DNA of 14,107 bases from JAKACU01 sp021821185 (GTDB taxonomy: Bacteria; Bacillota; Bacilli; Alicyclobacillales; SLC66). Shown in pieces: positions 5,716 through 13,677 of this stretch; the first letter of the stretch is position 1, and each line of letters begins with the position of its first letter. Where the stretch lies: contig DAHWJX010000150.1 of NCBI GenBank assembly GCA_027343965.1, positions 1-14,107 of the forward strand, written 5' to 3'. The notes beneath the pieces were generated by a model. It was not told where the DNA came from, made no database searches, and saw nothing but the letters and a program-made list of their open reading frames with translations. Made by a program: the position numbers and the translations under genes.

Positions 5716-7635
5716 ATGACCAAAACTAATGCTTTTGGAACATTTGCTTCACCGATCACATCGGATTTAATCACCGCTGCGACCGTTTCCCTTGATGAGG
5801 TGCGTGTAGATGGTGCTGATATCTATTTTATCGAACGAAGACCTTCAGAAAATGGACGATGTGTAATCGTTTGTCAGAAGTCAAACGGTTCGATCGCTGA
5901 CATAACGCCGCCCGGATTTCATGTTCGTACCATGGCCCATGAGTATGGCGGCGGATCGTATACTGTATTGCATGAGACTGTTTATTTCAACAACTTACCC
6001 GATAGTTCCTTGTACATGATGACGCCGTTTACAGCTCCTAAACGTCTTACCTACACGGAACACATGCGCTATGCTGATCTTGTCGCAGATCATATTCATA
6101 ACCGTCTGCTTTGTGTTCGTGAAGATCATCGTGAAGTCTCGAATATACAAAACGCAATCGTCACAGTTAGTCTTCAAGATGGTAAAGAGATCATTTTGGC
6201 GCAGGGTCATGATTTTTATTCCTCGATCTCACTAAGTCCTGACGGCAGTCAGATGGCATTTTTGACTTGGGATCATCCCAATATGCCGTGGGATGGATCG
6301 GAACTTTTTGTCTGTACCTTCGACTCTGTGGGGTGTGTAACGACCACGAAAAAAATAGCTGGAGGTACGTCAGAATCTATATTTTCGCCGAAATTTGCTC
6401 CTGATGGATCGCTGCTGTTCGTGTCGGATAGCACGGATTGGTGGAATCTTTATCGGTATGACAACGGTGCAATTACAGCATTGCGCCCACAGGAAGCGGA
6501 ATATGGGCGGGCACAGTGGGTATTTGGTATGTCCACCTATGCGTTTTGTTCCGATACTCACATCGTGAGTTCCTACTGCTTGATGGGAACTTGGCATCTG
6601 TCTTTGCTAGATTACCGAACAGGCGATGCTTCAGACATTATCACGCCGTATACGTCCATTAGCCAAGTGCAGGCTTATGAGGGCACAGCCGTATTTATCG
6701 GAGCTTCAGCGATGAAACCGCGTAGTGTCGTCAGCGTTGATTTGGAAACGAATGAAATACGTGTGGTGCGTCAGTCATCAATCGTTACGATGGATGATGG
6801 CTACTTGTCGGTGCCGGAAAGTATCGAATTTGCAACGGCAGATGGCCAAATGGCCTATGCTTTTTATTACCCTCCAAAAAATGACCACGTACAGACAGAT
6901 CCACAAGAGCGTCCACCACTACTTGTGATCAGTCACGGAGGCCCAACTTCTGCGACGGAATCTATACTTGATTTGAGGGTTCAGTATTTTACAAGCCGAG
7001 GGATAGGCGTCCTCGACGTCAATTATGGCGGCAGTACGGGGTATGGACGCGCCTATCGAGAAAGGCTCAAAGGCACTTGGGGTATCATCGATGTCGATGA
7101 TTGTATCCGCGGTGCGCAGTATCTCGTCGAACGAGGCGATGTGGATGGTAAAAGATTGGCCATCCGAGGTGGCAGCGCAGGCGGCTATACAACGCTTTGC
7201 GGTTTGACGTTTCGCGATGTGTTTGCCGTTGGTGCGAGTTACTACGGTGTCAGCGATGTGCAAGCACTTGCAACAGATACACACAAATTTGAATCGCGAT
7301 ATCTTGATGGACTGATTGGACCTTATCCTGAAAAACTGGCTTTGTATAAGGAACGATCACCGCTTCATTTTGTGGATCAAGTAACATGTCCCGTCATCTT
7401 CTTTCAGGGGTTAGATGATAAAGTGGTTCCGCCAGCGCAGACCGAGGTGATGTATGATGCGTTGCGTCAAAAAGGTTTACCGGTGGCGTACATCGCATTT
7501 GCCGGAGAAGGACATGGTTTTCGGCAAAAGGAGAACATAAAACGCAGTTTAGACGCAGAGCTTTTTTTCTACGGGAAAATCCTCGGATTTACTCCTCATG
7601 ATGAGCTTGAACCTGTGGACATTGTCAATCTGTAG
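5716..7635 (+). CDS. S9-family serine peptidase (acylaminoacyl/dipeptidyl peptidase-like)
   Basis: This is probably a cytoplasmic prolyl-oligopeptidase-family enzyme that cleaves short peptides; no signal peptide is visible. ATG 5716 is chosen over ATG 5692 because AAGGAAGG (5700-5707) lies eight bases upstream, while the earlier ATG has no usable site. The product is 639 aa, the usual length. The N-terminal part, to about residue 370, is a beta-propeller with repeats such as LSPDGSQMAFL (173-183) and FAPDGSLLFV (227-236). The C-terminal alpha/beta hydrolase has SHGGP (406-410), the nucleophile S487 in GGSAGG, D568 in GLDDKVVP and H600 in GEGHGF, so the triad is complete. YGGSTGYGR (437-445) is typical of the family. 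It stands alone and converges on the SDR gene. Confidence 0.93.
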   Translation: MTKTNAFGTFASPITSDLITAATVSLDEVRVDGADIYFIERRPSENGRCVIVCQKSNGSIADITPPGFHVRTMAHEYGGGSYTVLHETVYFNNLPDSSLYMMTPFTAPKRLTYTEHMRYADLVADHIHNRLLCVREDHREVSNIQNAIVTVSLQDGKEIILAQGHDFYSSISLSPDGSQMAFLTWDHPNMPWDGSELFVCTFDSVGCVTTTKKIAGGTSESIFSPKFAPDGSLLFVSDSTDWWNLYRYDNGAITALRPQEAEYGRAQWVFGMSTYAFCSDTHIVSSYCLMGTWHLSLLDYRTGDASDIITPYTSISQVQAYEGTAVFIGASAMKPRSVVSVDLETNEIRVVRQSSIVTMDDGYLSVPESIEFATADGQMAYAFYYPPKNDHVQTDPQERPPLLVISHGGPTSATESILDLRVQYFTSRGIGVLDVNYGGSTGYGRAYRERLKGTWGIIDVDDCIRGAQYLVERGDVDGKRLAIRGGSAGGYTTLCGLTFRDVFAVGASYYGVSDVQALATDTHKFESRYLDGLIGPYPEKLALYKERSPLHFVDQVTCPVIFFQGLDDKVVPPAQTEVMYDALRQKGLPVAYIAFAGEGHGFRQKENIKRSLDAELFFYGKILGFTPHDELEPVDIVNL

Positions 7636-7655
7636 CATTGAAGTAGCATGAAAAT

Positions 7656-7690
7656 GGCCTCTTACAAGCAACTGTTGCTTGTGAGGGGCC
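7656..7690. terminator. Shared terminator of convergent S9 and SDR genes
   Basis: A 16-bp stem, with two G-U pairs in the plus-strand RNA, forms between 7656-7671 and 7675-7690 around a 3-base loop. On the minus strand it is followed by ATTTT. It lies 20 bases after the S9 stop and 14 bases beyond the SDR stop. Confidence 0.7.
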
Positions 7691-7704
7691 ACTTGTTGCT
7701 GTGT

Positions 7705-8574
7705 TTACCCATTGACGATCGTACCGCCATTGACATGGAGTATCTGTCCGGATACATAGGATGAATCTTCACTGGCAAGGTACACGTAAGCGGGAGATAA
7801 TTCTTGCGGTTGACCGGCACGTTTTAATGGGGTGTTGGAACCAAAACTGGTAACTTGCGTTGCGCTCGATGATGCAGGGATAAATGGTGTCCAAATAGGC
7901 CCAGGAGCTACGCCATTGACACGAATACCCTGGCCCGCCAACGATGCTGACAGCGAACGGGTCAACGTCACGATGGCGCCTTTTGTAGAAGAATAATCAA
8001 TCAGTTGAGCATTACCTTCGTAAGCGGTAACCGATGTTGTATTGATGATGGTGGCACCTTGTTTCATATGGGGAAGCGCCGCCTGACACATAAAAAAATA
8101 ACCAAAGACATTCGTTCGAAATGTGTTTTCGAGTTGCTCTGGAGTAATCGATAAAATATCAGGTTGTGGGTGTTGCTCTGCAGCATTGTTAACCAGGATA
8201 TCGAGGCGGTTCCATGCTTGTAAAACGTTCGTCACAGCTTCTTGACAAAAGGTAGGGGTACCCACATCGCCTGGCAGGAGTAAACACTTTCGTTGGTATT
8301 TTTCTATCGCGTGTTGTGTTTCTTTAGCGTCTTCATGTTCTGATAGATATACAATCGCCACATCGGCGCCTTCTTTGGCGAAGGCTACGGCTACCGCTCT
8401 GCCAATTCCACTATCACCGCCAGTTATGATCGCAACTTTGCCTTGCAGCTTTTTGTTTGGGAGATAGGTAGGATCATCAAATAAAGGACGCGGGTTCATC
8501 AACGATTCGATGCCTGGTTGCTCGTTTTGATGCTGGGGCGGAAATTTTGTCGGATACGTATTTGTCGAGCTCAT
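7705..8574 (-). CDS. SDR-family NAD(P)-dependent oxidoreductase (YhdF/YhxD-like)
   Basis: A classical short-chain dehydrogenase/reductase with the 40-residue N-terminal extension (PPQHQNEQPGIESLMNPRP) seen in the Bacillus stress-related group that includes YhdF, YhxD and YdaD. The cofactor motif is TGGDSGIG (51-58), NNAA is at 129-132, the active-site Asn is N155, Ser is S181, and Y194-x3-K198 is intact. The length of 289 aa is standard. The start at 8574 has AGGGGG about nine bases upstream. The substrate cannot be deduced; glucose and other sugar dehydrogenase labels given to this subgroup are mostly untested. The gene is divergent from the symporter gene and shares a short regulatory region with it. 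Confidence 0.92.
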   Translation of the reverse strand: MSSTNTYPTKFPPQHQNEQPGIESLMNPRPLFDDPTYLPNKKLQGKVAIITGGDSGIGRAVAVAFAKEGADVAIVYLSEHEDAKETQHAIEKYQRKCLLLPGDVGTPTFCQEAVTNVLQAWNRLDILVNNAAEQHPQPDILSITPEQLENTFRTNVFGYFFMCQAALPHMKQGATIINTTSVTAYEGNAQLIDYSSTKGAIVTLTRSLSASLAGQGIRVNGVAPGPIWTPFIPASSSATQVTSFGSNTPLKRAGQPQELSPAYVYLASEDSSYVSGQILHVNGGTIVNG

Positions 8575-8631
8575 GGTGAAGATACCCCCTGTTAAGTCTG
8601 GTCGTCTTTGTCATTATTGCCAGAACGTGCG

Positions 8632-8660
8632 TTACTATCCTATAAGGGTTGACGTGGCAA
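8632..8660 (-). promoter_or_regulatory. Weak candidate promoter for the SDR gene
   Basis: On the minus strand TTGCCA (complement of 8655-8660) and TAGTAA (complement of 8632-8637) are spaced by 17 bases. The -10 is poor. No sigma-B GTTT/GGGTAT pair was found at suitable spacing. It would overlap the divergent symporter promoter. Confidence 0.25.
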
Positions 8661-8677
8661 AACATCTCACCTATAAT
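8649..8677 (+). promoter_or_regulatory. Sigma-A promoter of the symporter gene
   Basis: TTGACG (8649-8654), a 17-base spacer and a perfect TATAAT (8672-8677) give the clearest vegetative promoter in the window. Transcription would start about 60 bases before the GTG start codon at 8745. Confidence 0.75.
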
Positions 8678-8744
8678 AAATCCAACTAAATAACTAGGAT
8701 TACTATACATTATAGAAATCACAGCAAAAAGAGGAGAGATTACC

Positions 8745-10358
8745 GTGAGCTCCACGTTATCCTGGGTGATTGTTTTGGTGCTAGCGCTGTATACGCTCGT
8801 GTTGCTAGGTCTTTCCGCGCGGGCTCGTAAAAAAGCAAGTCATGGAGAAGCTTTTTTGCATGGTGGTCGCACGTTTGGCTTTCGCCATGTGTTTGTTCTT
8901 GTGACAGTCATGTGGGCATCGTCGATTTTTGTGGTGGAATTTGAGACTGGATTTTTGTCAGGAATTTCGGCTTTGTGGTTCGGGGTATCGGTCATCATTA
9001 TGTCGATCGTCGTTGCCCGCTACATGCTAAAACCGTTTCAGCGTGTTCAATACTTGACCAATTCGCGTCTGATTGGTAACCGTTTCGGTGTCTCTGCGCA
9101 GCGGTTTTCAGCGATGGTGATTGGCCTGACGTTTCCCATCTTTGCAATGTCTAATGTCCTTGCTGCGGCGGAATTCGTGCATGTCTTACTCGGTTTTCCC
9201 TTTGCCGCAACGCTTGTCGTTACAACAGCAATCATGGTGCTCTATGTGGCACAAAGCGGTATGTGGTCGTTAGCGTACACGCAAGCGGTTAACTTGGTGG
9301 TATTGACGATTGGAATCGCTGCTGCTGTGGTAGCATTTTGGCACATGCCAAGCGTGGCAATCCATCCTGTCTCAACGAAAGGGTTTCATTCTTTGCTGGG
9401 TGTAGGCCTTGGAACGATCGTGGTATGGGTGATGATGAATCTTTTAAATAGCGTGAGTGCACAGGCAGAAATGCAGGCGATTGCTTCTGTACAAAAGCCG
9501 CGTCGTGGTCAAGCTGCCGTTTATGTTTCTGCGTGTGTCTTAATTGCTTTCACGATTGTACCTGTGTGGCTTGGCATGAAGACGCGTGAGATGTTTCCGA
9601 ATGCAGCGCAAGCGTTGGCCGCATTTCCGATGGCGCTAGAGCGTACAGCATCACCTCTTGAACTTGCGCTTGTCGCTCTTGGCGTGTGGGCCGCTGCATT
9701 AAGTTGGTGCGCACCGCTTTTATTTTCTGGTGCGTCAAGTCTTGGAGCGGACATTTTCGCTAAGATGCAATATAAGGGCAAACCGTTGGATATACGTACG
9801 TTGACGCGCTATGGATTAATTCTTCAGGGGATTTTGGTGGTTATCGTCGCTCTGGTTCGCCCTGATGAATTGGCGTGGTGGCGTGTGTTTGGGCAAACGA
9901 TTCGCAGTGCGGCCATTTTTGCGCCGACGGTCAGCTACTTCTTATGGCCGCTCGCGACGAAAAAAGGCGTGCTTTGGTCGATGATAGGCGGTGTTGTAAC
10001 AAGCATTTTATGGAATGCTGCAACAGGGTTTTCCGCCACAGTGTTTTTATTCGCTATTAACCCGATGTGGGTTGGTTTGTCGGTATCGATGATCGTACTG
10101 CTTGCCGTCAGTCTGTCTGAAGTAGGGCTTTCTCTTGTACGACAAGGTTTTTTCGGTCGCCTAGCAGGTAGCGCCTGGGTTCTTACGCTGCTTAGTATTA
10201 TCGCCATGAGCATTACGTGGACTTCGTTGCCGCCGCTTCGTGGAGCACTCTTTTGCACAGCCATTGTGTTTTTGTTTCTTGGTGTCTTGGCAGCCACGAC
10301 GAAACCCAAGTACACGGGACGGGTAATGGGTGTAGAGTCTTCTGTAAATTTGGCGTAA
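8745..10358 (+). CDS. Sodium:solute symporter (SSS) family transporter
   Basis: This is an inner-membrane, cation-coupled uptake protein of the LeuT-fold SSS family; the substrate is not deducible. The GTG start at 8745 is fixed by GAGGAG at 8731-8736, eight bases upstream. The product is 537 aa with about 12-13 hydrophobic segments. The N-terminal segment (SWVIVLVLALYTLVLLGL) is followed by the family's loop, here EAFLHGGRTFGFRHVFV in place of the usual FFLAGR-type motif. The TM2-like stretch VMWASSIFVVEFETGFLSG follows. Residues WAAALSWCAPLLFSGASSLGADIFAK fit the conserved segment around TM8 that contributes to the Na2 site. It is monocistronic or forms a pair with a possible 35-aa gene just downstream. 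Confidence 0.88.
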   Translation: MSSTLSWVIVLVLALYTLVLLGLSARARKKASHGEAFLHGGRTFGFRHVFVLVTVMWASSIFVVEFETGFLSGISALWFGVSVIIMSIVVARYMLKPFQRVQYLTNSRLIGNRFGVSAQRFSAMVIGLTFPIFAMSNVLAAAEFVHVLLGFPFAATLVVTTAIMVLYVAQSGMWSLAYTQAVNLVVLTIGIAAAVVAFWHMPSVAIHPVSTKGFHSLLGVGLGTIVVWVMMNLLNSVSAQAEMQAIASVQKPRRGQAAVYVSACVLIAFTIVPVWLGMKTREMFPNAAQALAAFPMALERTASPLELALVALGVWAAALSWCAPLLFSGASSLGADIFAKMQYKGKPLDIRTLTRYGLILQGILVVIVALVRPDELAWWRVFGQTIRSAAIFAPTVSYFLWPLATKKGVLWSMIGGVVTSILWNAATGFSATVFLFAINPMWVGLSVSMIVLLAVSLSEVGLSLVRQGFFGRLAGSAWVLTLLSIIAMSITWTSLPPLRGALFCTAIVFLFLGVLAATTKPKYTGRVMGVESSVNLA

Positions 10359-10376
10359 GAGGGCTTGACTAATCAG

Positions 10377-10484
10377 ATGAATAAGTTGTCTATTGATGCC
10401 AAAAAATCTTCTGGTTCACGGGCCGCCATCGATCCGGAAACAGGAAAATTGGATGTCGAGGTCAATGGATATGAACAAGAATAA
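10377..10484 (+). CDS. Likely small hydrophilic protein (35 aa) after the symporter gene
   Basis: The peptide starts MNKLSIDAKKSSGSRAAIDP and ends with ETGKLDVEVNGYEQE before a double TAA stop. It has the balanced composition of a real protein and follows the symporter stop by 18 bases. A hairpin terminator starts 14 bases after the stop, as expected for the last gene of an operon. Against it, no good ribosome binding site lies at normal spacing: GAGGG at 10359-10363 is 13 bases away. An in-frame TTG at 10364 is even closer to that site. It could be the C-terminal remnant of a longer gene. No family recognised. Confidence 0.45.
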   Translation: MNKLSIDAKKSSGSRAAIDPETGKLDVEVNGYEQE

Positions 10485-10497
10485 TAACCAGGTTCTT

Positions 10498-10526
10498 GGG
10501 CGCAAAGAATCCCACATTTTGCGCCC
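10498..10526 (+). terminator. Hairpin ending the symporter unit
   Basis: GGGCGCAAA (10498-10506) pairs with TTTGCGCCC (10518-10526). The 3' side runs into GCTTCTTATT, a short T-rich tail. It probably ends the symporter transcript, including the small downstream ORF. Confidence 0.5.
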
Positions 10527-10600
10527 GCTTCTTATTGATTCAGAAAAATCCTTCATACACGTTATCCAGTCAAAACCAAATCGGACGAAATGATCTTTGT

Positions 10601-10627
10601 GGGAAATGAATATATTCGCAATTTCCC
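10601..10627 (-). terminator. Weak hairpin after the NarK-type gene
   Basis: GGGAAAT (10601-10607) is inverted at 10621-10627. The loop begins with the palindrome GAATATATTC. It lies just beyond the minus-strand stop at 10637, but no T-run follows, so termination here is uncertain. Confidence 0.35.
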
Positions 10628-10636
10628 CAGTGTCAC

Positions 10637-11836
10637 TTAACTGTCTTCACTTCCTCGGTTCAAGGAAAATAGCACGACAAACAAGGCAATAAAACTTGTT
10701 GCACTAAGAAGATAGAGTCCCCAGGCATAACTGCCTGTTGATTGTTGCATGGCTCCCATGACAAGGGGTGGAAAGAACCCTCCAATCCCCCCAATAGCAC
10801 CAACAATACCGGTTGCTTTACCGGTTTGACCGGAAAAATAATACGGAACCAACTTAAAGACTGTACCATTTCCAATGCCGAGCATGACCGCGATTAGCAG
10901 TGCAGCAACCGTCAGCAGGGTAAAGTTGTTCAGTCCTGCGGCAAACAACAAACTGCCAAGCACCAGAACAATGAACGTGACCATCAGCAGACGCAGGGGT
11001 GCGAGTCTGTCAGCAAAGTAACCACCAATCGGTCTTATAACCGTGGCCAAAACAACAAATCCTGCAGCGCGCATGCCCGCAGACACCGGAGACAAATGAA
11101 ACTGTTGTTGTAATAAAGTTGGGAGGTAGTTTCCAAAAGCCACAAAGCCGCCAAAAGTAATAAAATAATAAAGAGCTAAAGTCCATAATTTGGTACTGCT
11201 CCAAAAACGTTGGTTAGAAGGTGTTGGTGAGGTCGTTTCTTGCGTTACCCCTTTTTGCTTGCTCTCCGGATCCCGGGTAAAAAACCAAATCAGGCAGGCC
11301 CCCAATATCGCCGGAATAACCATAAGTAAAAATGTGCGCTGATAACCAAATACGAGAAATATGGAAGGGATGATAAAACCAGCCAAGGCCGTCCCGATAT
11401 TGCCAAAGGCGGTTATGCCCAAGGCCAAGCCCTGTTTTTGCGGTGGATACCATGCAGAAACGTGCGTGATGCCGACGGCAAACGATGCACCTGCAGCACC
11501 AAGCAATACCTCCCAAAAAAGAAGACTCGTCAATGATGTTGCTGTTGACATACCGATCAAAGGGATGATGACAAATATCATTAAAAGGGTATACACACGC
11601 CTGCCACCGTATCGGTCAGCAAGCCACCCAAGCGGAATGCGCAATAGAGAGCCGAGCAATACTGGCGTTGCTACAATCAGGCTTTTATCGAATACGGGTA
11701 GGTGAAACAGTTTTTGCACCTGCGGTGCAATTGGCGATACCATCGACCAGATCACAAAGGCCAGTGCCATGGTCGTCATGGACAGCCACATCGTCACAGC
11801 GGGCATTGATCGTTCATTAGGATTATGTGCCGTCAT
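10637..11836 (-). CDS. NarK/NasA-type nitrate/nitrite transporter (MFS, NNP family)
   Basis: A 12-helix major facilitator for nitrate uptake and/or nitrite export. ATG 11836 is used because GGAGGAG (complement of 11843-11849) lies six bases upstream; a longer GTG version would start inside that site. The product is 399 aa. The substrate-binding arginines of the NNP family are present at R66 (LLRIPLGWLADR, TM2) and R268 (VIRPIGGYFADR, TM8). The two nitrate signatures are recognisable, as GASFAVGITHVSAWYPPQKQ (116-135) running into GLALG, and GIGNGTVFKLVPYYF (320-334). The motif GIVGAIGGIGGFFPP (343-357) is also typical. No nitrate reductase genes are in the window. An Fnr-like site lies 155 bases upstream of the start, which fits control by oxygen. 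Confidence 0.9.
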   Translation of the reverse strand: MTAHNPNERSMPAVTMWLSMTTMALAFVIWSMVSPIAPQVQKLFHLPVFDKSLIVATPVLLGSLLRIPLGWLADRYGGRRVYTLLMIFVIIPLIGMSTATSLTSLLFWEVLLGAAGASFAVGITHVSAWYPPQKQGLALGITAFGNIGTALAGFIIPSIFLVFGYQRTFLLMVIPAILGACLIWFFTRDPESKQKGVTQETTSPTPSNQRFWSSTKLWTLALYYFITFGGFVAFGNYLPTLLQQQFHLSPVSAGMRAAGFVVLATVIRPIGGYFADRLAPLRLLMVTFIVLVLGSLLFAAGLNNFTLLTVAALLIAVMLGIGNGTVFKLVPYYFSGQTGKATGIVGAIGGIGGFFPPLVMGAMQQSTGSYAWGLYLLSATSFIALFVVLFSLNRGSEDS

Positions 11837-11857
11837 TGAAATCTCCTCCACTTGTAT

Positions 11858-12060
11858 TTGTTAAGCTTTATAGTAGGTGGAGATAAACAATAAGTTTAGA
11901 CACGCTTGAGCTAATATGAATAGGTATCGTGGGCTATCTTCCTCATCTGAAAGACTCATTTTTTGTGAGAACATCCGAAAAACGTTCGGAATGTGATATA
12001 GCACACAACTCACTTCTTTTGAAGTTGATAAAGTTAAGCTTTTAATCGAGGAATTTTTAT
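11858..12060. other. Gene-free upstream region of the NarK-type gene
   Basis: This stretch holds the Fnr-like site, an ACTTC-TTTT-GAAGT hairpin (12012-12025) and a loose inverted repeat around AACGTT (11972-11992, CCGA...TCGG). A TACTATAAA (complement of about 11867-11875) near the gene could be a -10. No coding sequence is supported. Confidence 0.35.
11992..12007 (-). promoter_or_regulatory. Fnr/CRP-like palindrome upstream of the NarK-type gene
   Basis: On the minus strand the site reads TGTGT-N6-TCACA, one base from the Bacillus Fnr/CRP-type pattern TGTGA-N6-TCACA. It lies upstream of the nitrate/nitrite transporter, a classic Fnr target. I see no convincing -10 at the distance expected for a -41.5 activator site, so binding is only suggested. 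Confidence 0.4.
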
Positions 12061-12063
12061 CTA

Positions 12064-12430
12064 TTCTATAACCTCTCATCGAGGACGGTCATAGTGGCTG
12101 TCCGATGGCGCAATCCGGTTGTGAATAGAGGCGGTTACAGGTGTACGATTCGACGCCTTGTTCTCGACAACCACAAAAGTGCTTGCTGTGAGGAAAGGCA
12201 GCGGTTCAAACGGGGGTTCCATCGCCTGCGACAGAAAGAGCAGACACGTTGCCAAGGATCCCGAGTTTCTCAGAGACCTGTATAAACTGCTCCCGAAACA
12301 GGGACATGAGGAGGTCAGTTGGCAACGGTTTGGCACTCGACTTACGTAGAAAAATTCTATTGACCAATTGTTCAACCTTTCGACGAAGGATAGAGTTGTC
12401 TAGGCGCTCCGTCGCGATGATTGGGGTGGT
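12064..12430 (-). pseudogene. Fragment of a DDE transposase (GDGTP type, IS1182/IS4-like)
   Basis: Read on the minus strand from about 12430 the frame gives RLDNSILRRKVEQLVNRIF, then PTDLLMSLFREQF and LGNVSALSVAGDGTPV. A TGA stop (probably from CGA) follows, and the same frame continues as TAAFPHSKHFCGCREQG and CNRLYSQPDCAIG. A frameshift then moves the reading to DSHYDRPR before another stop. The Asp of AGDGTP would be the first catalytic residue. Both the N-terminal part and the C-terminal half are missing. Family assignment is from recalled patterns; the pseudogene call is safe because of the stop, the shift and the truncations. Confidence 0.75.
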
Positions 12431-12432
12431 TT

Positions 12433-12999
12433 TTAAATGTTAAGCGTTTTTTGCGGATTCAGGCGATAATTTTTATTGATTTCGAACTGTAATTTCCAAT
12501 TGTAAGCACGTGAAGATGATATCCCTACACCAGCGGTGGAGGAAAACGCAAAAAACCCAAGGTCAGCAATCCTTGAGAAATCAACAGAAAATGAACTTGC
12601 CCCCGTCAGACGCCCACTCCATACGGGACAAGCAGGATGAATAGCCACCAAATACCTCGCCCATCGCCTCGTATCCCCGTGCTCTCGTAACTGCCGCTTT
12701 GCCACCGCCAACAAATGATATGCCAGGACCGAGATCCACAAATGTGCCTTGGTTCGACCCGTAACTTGGTGATACAACGGACGCACTCCCGAATCGGTCT
12801 TCAACGTGCGAAAGGCTCCTCCCACTTGTCCAAGGGTCATATAAAGATTCCAGATTTCTTTTGCGCTCAACTCTGCATGGTGGCTTGAAGCCTCAATCAC
12901 ATAGCATCCCCTCAGCACGTTTCGCTGTTCTCGCGTCGGTTTTTTCGCCCACCACCGTATAACAAAGTATACATTTGTTGGGATTGATCGAAACGGCAT
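12433..12999 (-). pseudogene. C-terminal fragment of an IS1634-like (IS4 superfamily) transposase
   Basis: The recognisable part is GCYVIEA..., ELSAKEIWNLYMTLGQ, GAFRTLKTDSGVRPLYHQ, then RTKAHLWISVLAYHLL and RQLREHGDTRRW (about 12900 to 12670). After TRRW the frame changes: the neighbouring frame reads EVFGGYSSCLSRMEWASDGG with stops after it, so the long open frame beyond this point is not original. The residue expected to be the catalytic Glu just before AFRTLK appears as Gly (VGGAFR), consistent with inactivity. The N-terminal two thirds are absent. It directly abuts the GDGTP-type fragment. Confidence 0.82.
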
Positions 13000-13090
13000 A
13001 TAATGTACCCCAGATATTCAAGCAACGATTGTCGTGTTATGGGGTAAGGTAGCGTAGTTTCTAAATAGCGGCTACACTCTCACTTCTCGC

Positions 13091-13480
13091 TTGTGGATTC
13101 CAATTACACTCAACCATCTGTGGTATGTCCGTGGTTACAAGTTTAATTATGAAGAAGGACGAATGGATATCTGGATCGGGTTTCAGGCGACGGATTCGTT
13201 AACTTGTTCTGTTTGTCAAACATCAAACCAAGCCTATTATGATATCGATAAGAAGGATCAAACATGGCGGCATTTGGATTTCTGGAAGTACAAAACCTTT
13301 CTTCATGCCCCTCACCCTCGAGTCAGGTGTTCGACTTGCGGGAGCGTCAAGTATACGCATATCCCTTGGACTCGCTATATTTGCAGCATTACACTCGACT
13401 TTGAGCGCTGGGTGTTGCAATTGGTCAGAGAGATGCCTGTCAAGCCTGCTTCTCGGGTTCACGAACCACGGATAAGGTAG
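13091..13480 (+). pseudogene. N-terminal fragment of an ISL3-family transposase
   Basis: The open frame gives the zinc-ribbon and HTH part of an ISL3 transposase. C39/C42 (LTCSVCQ) and C80/C83 (VRCSTCG) form the zinc ribbon, with TWRHLDFWKYKTFLH (58-72) between them, followed by PWTRYICSITLDFERWVL and LVREMPVKPASRV. After this the family normally continues for about 250 more residues with the DDE core, but here the frame runs into HEPRIR and stops. No Shine-Dalgarno precedes the GTG at 13091 and the first 12 residues look unrelated. It is therefore truncated and probably silent. The 9-mer TAAGGTAGC occurs at 13045-13053 and at 13473-13481, bracketing the fragment. Confidence 0.82.
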
Positions 13481-13529
13481 CCCTAGTGCCTCTTGAAACA
13501 TATCCAACTCTTGTTCTCTATCTTTTACT

Positions 13530-13653
13530 GTAACTACACTCTTTATCGTGATGGGTCATAGTTACTGTTTAGACAAATTTATGACACGCTAAACAGCGAT
13601 GAGGCAGAAAAAAGTGTAACCTAATAACTATCTCTATCGTCTGCATAGTTATT
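13530..13653. repeat. Nested and duplicated inverted repeats upstream of the secreted-protein gene
   Basis: Three inverted repeats occur in 124 bases. They are GTAACTA (13530-13536) with TAGTTAC (13559-13565), CTGTTTAG (13565-13572) with CTAAACAG (13589-13596), and AATAACTA (13623-13630) with TAGTTATT (13646-13653). The first and third share the arms TAACTA/TAGTTA and an internal CTC...TATCGT...CATAGTTA, so one looks like a copy of the other. They sit between the ISL3 fragment and the next gene and could be operators, RNA hairpins or element ends. Confidence 0.5.
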
Positions 13654-13677
13654 GAAAGAGAAAAGGAGCCTGTGCGC

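Noticed and set aside
6919..7284. Long antisense frame inside the S9 peptidase gene
   Set aside because: It is a shadow of the conserved catalytic domain on the other strand, with no independent start signal.
9935..10315. Antisense frame inside the symporter gene
   Set aside because: It is a mirror of hydrophobic codons; no ribosome binding site or family resemblance.
12094..12443. Several plus-strand frames of about 63 aa opposite the transposase fragment
   Set aside because: The minus strand carries recognisable transposase sequence; the plus-strand frames are its shadows.
13223..13507. A 94-aa minus-strand frame opposite the ISL3 fragment
   Set aside because: The plus strand encodes a clear zinc-ribbon ISL3 N-terminus in the same bases.
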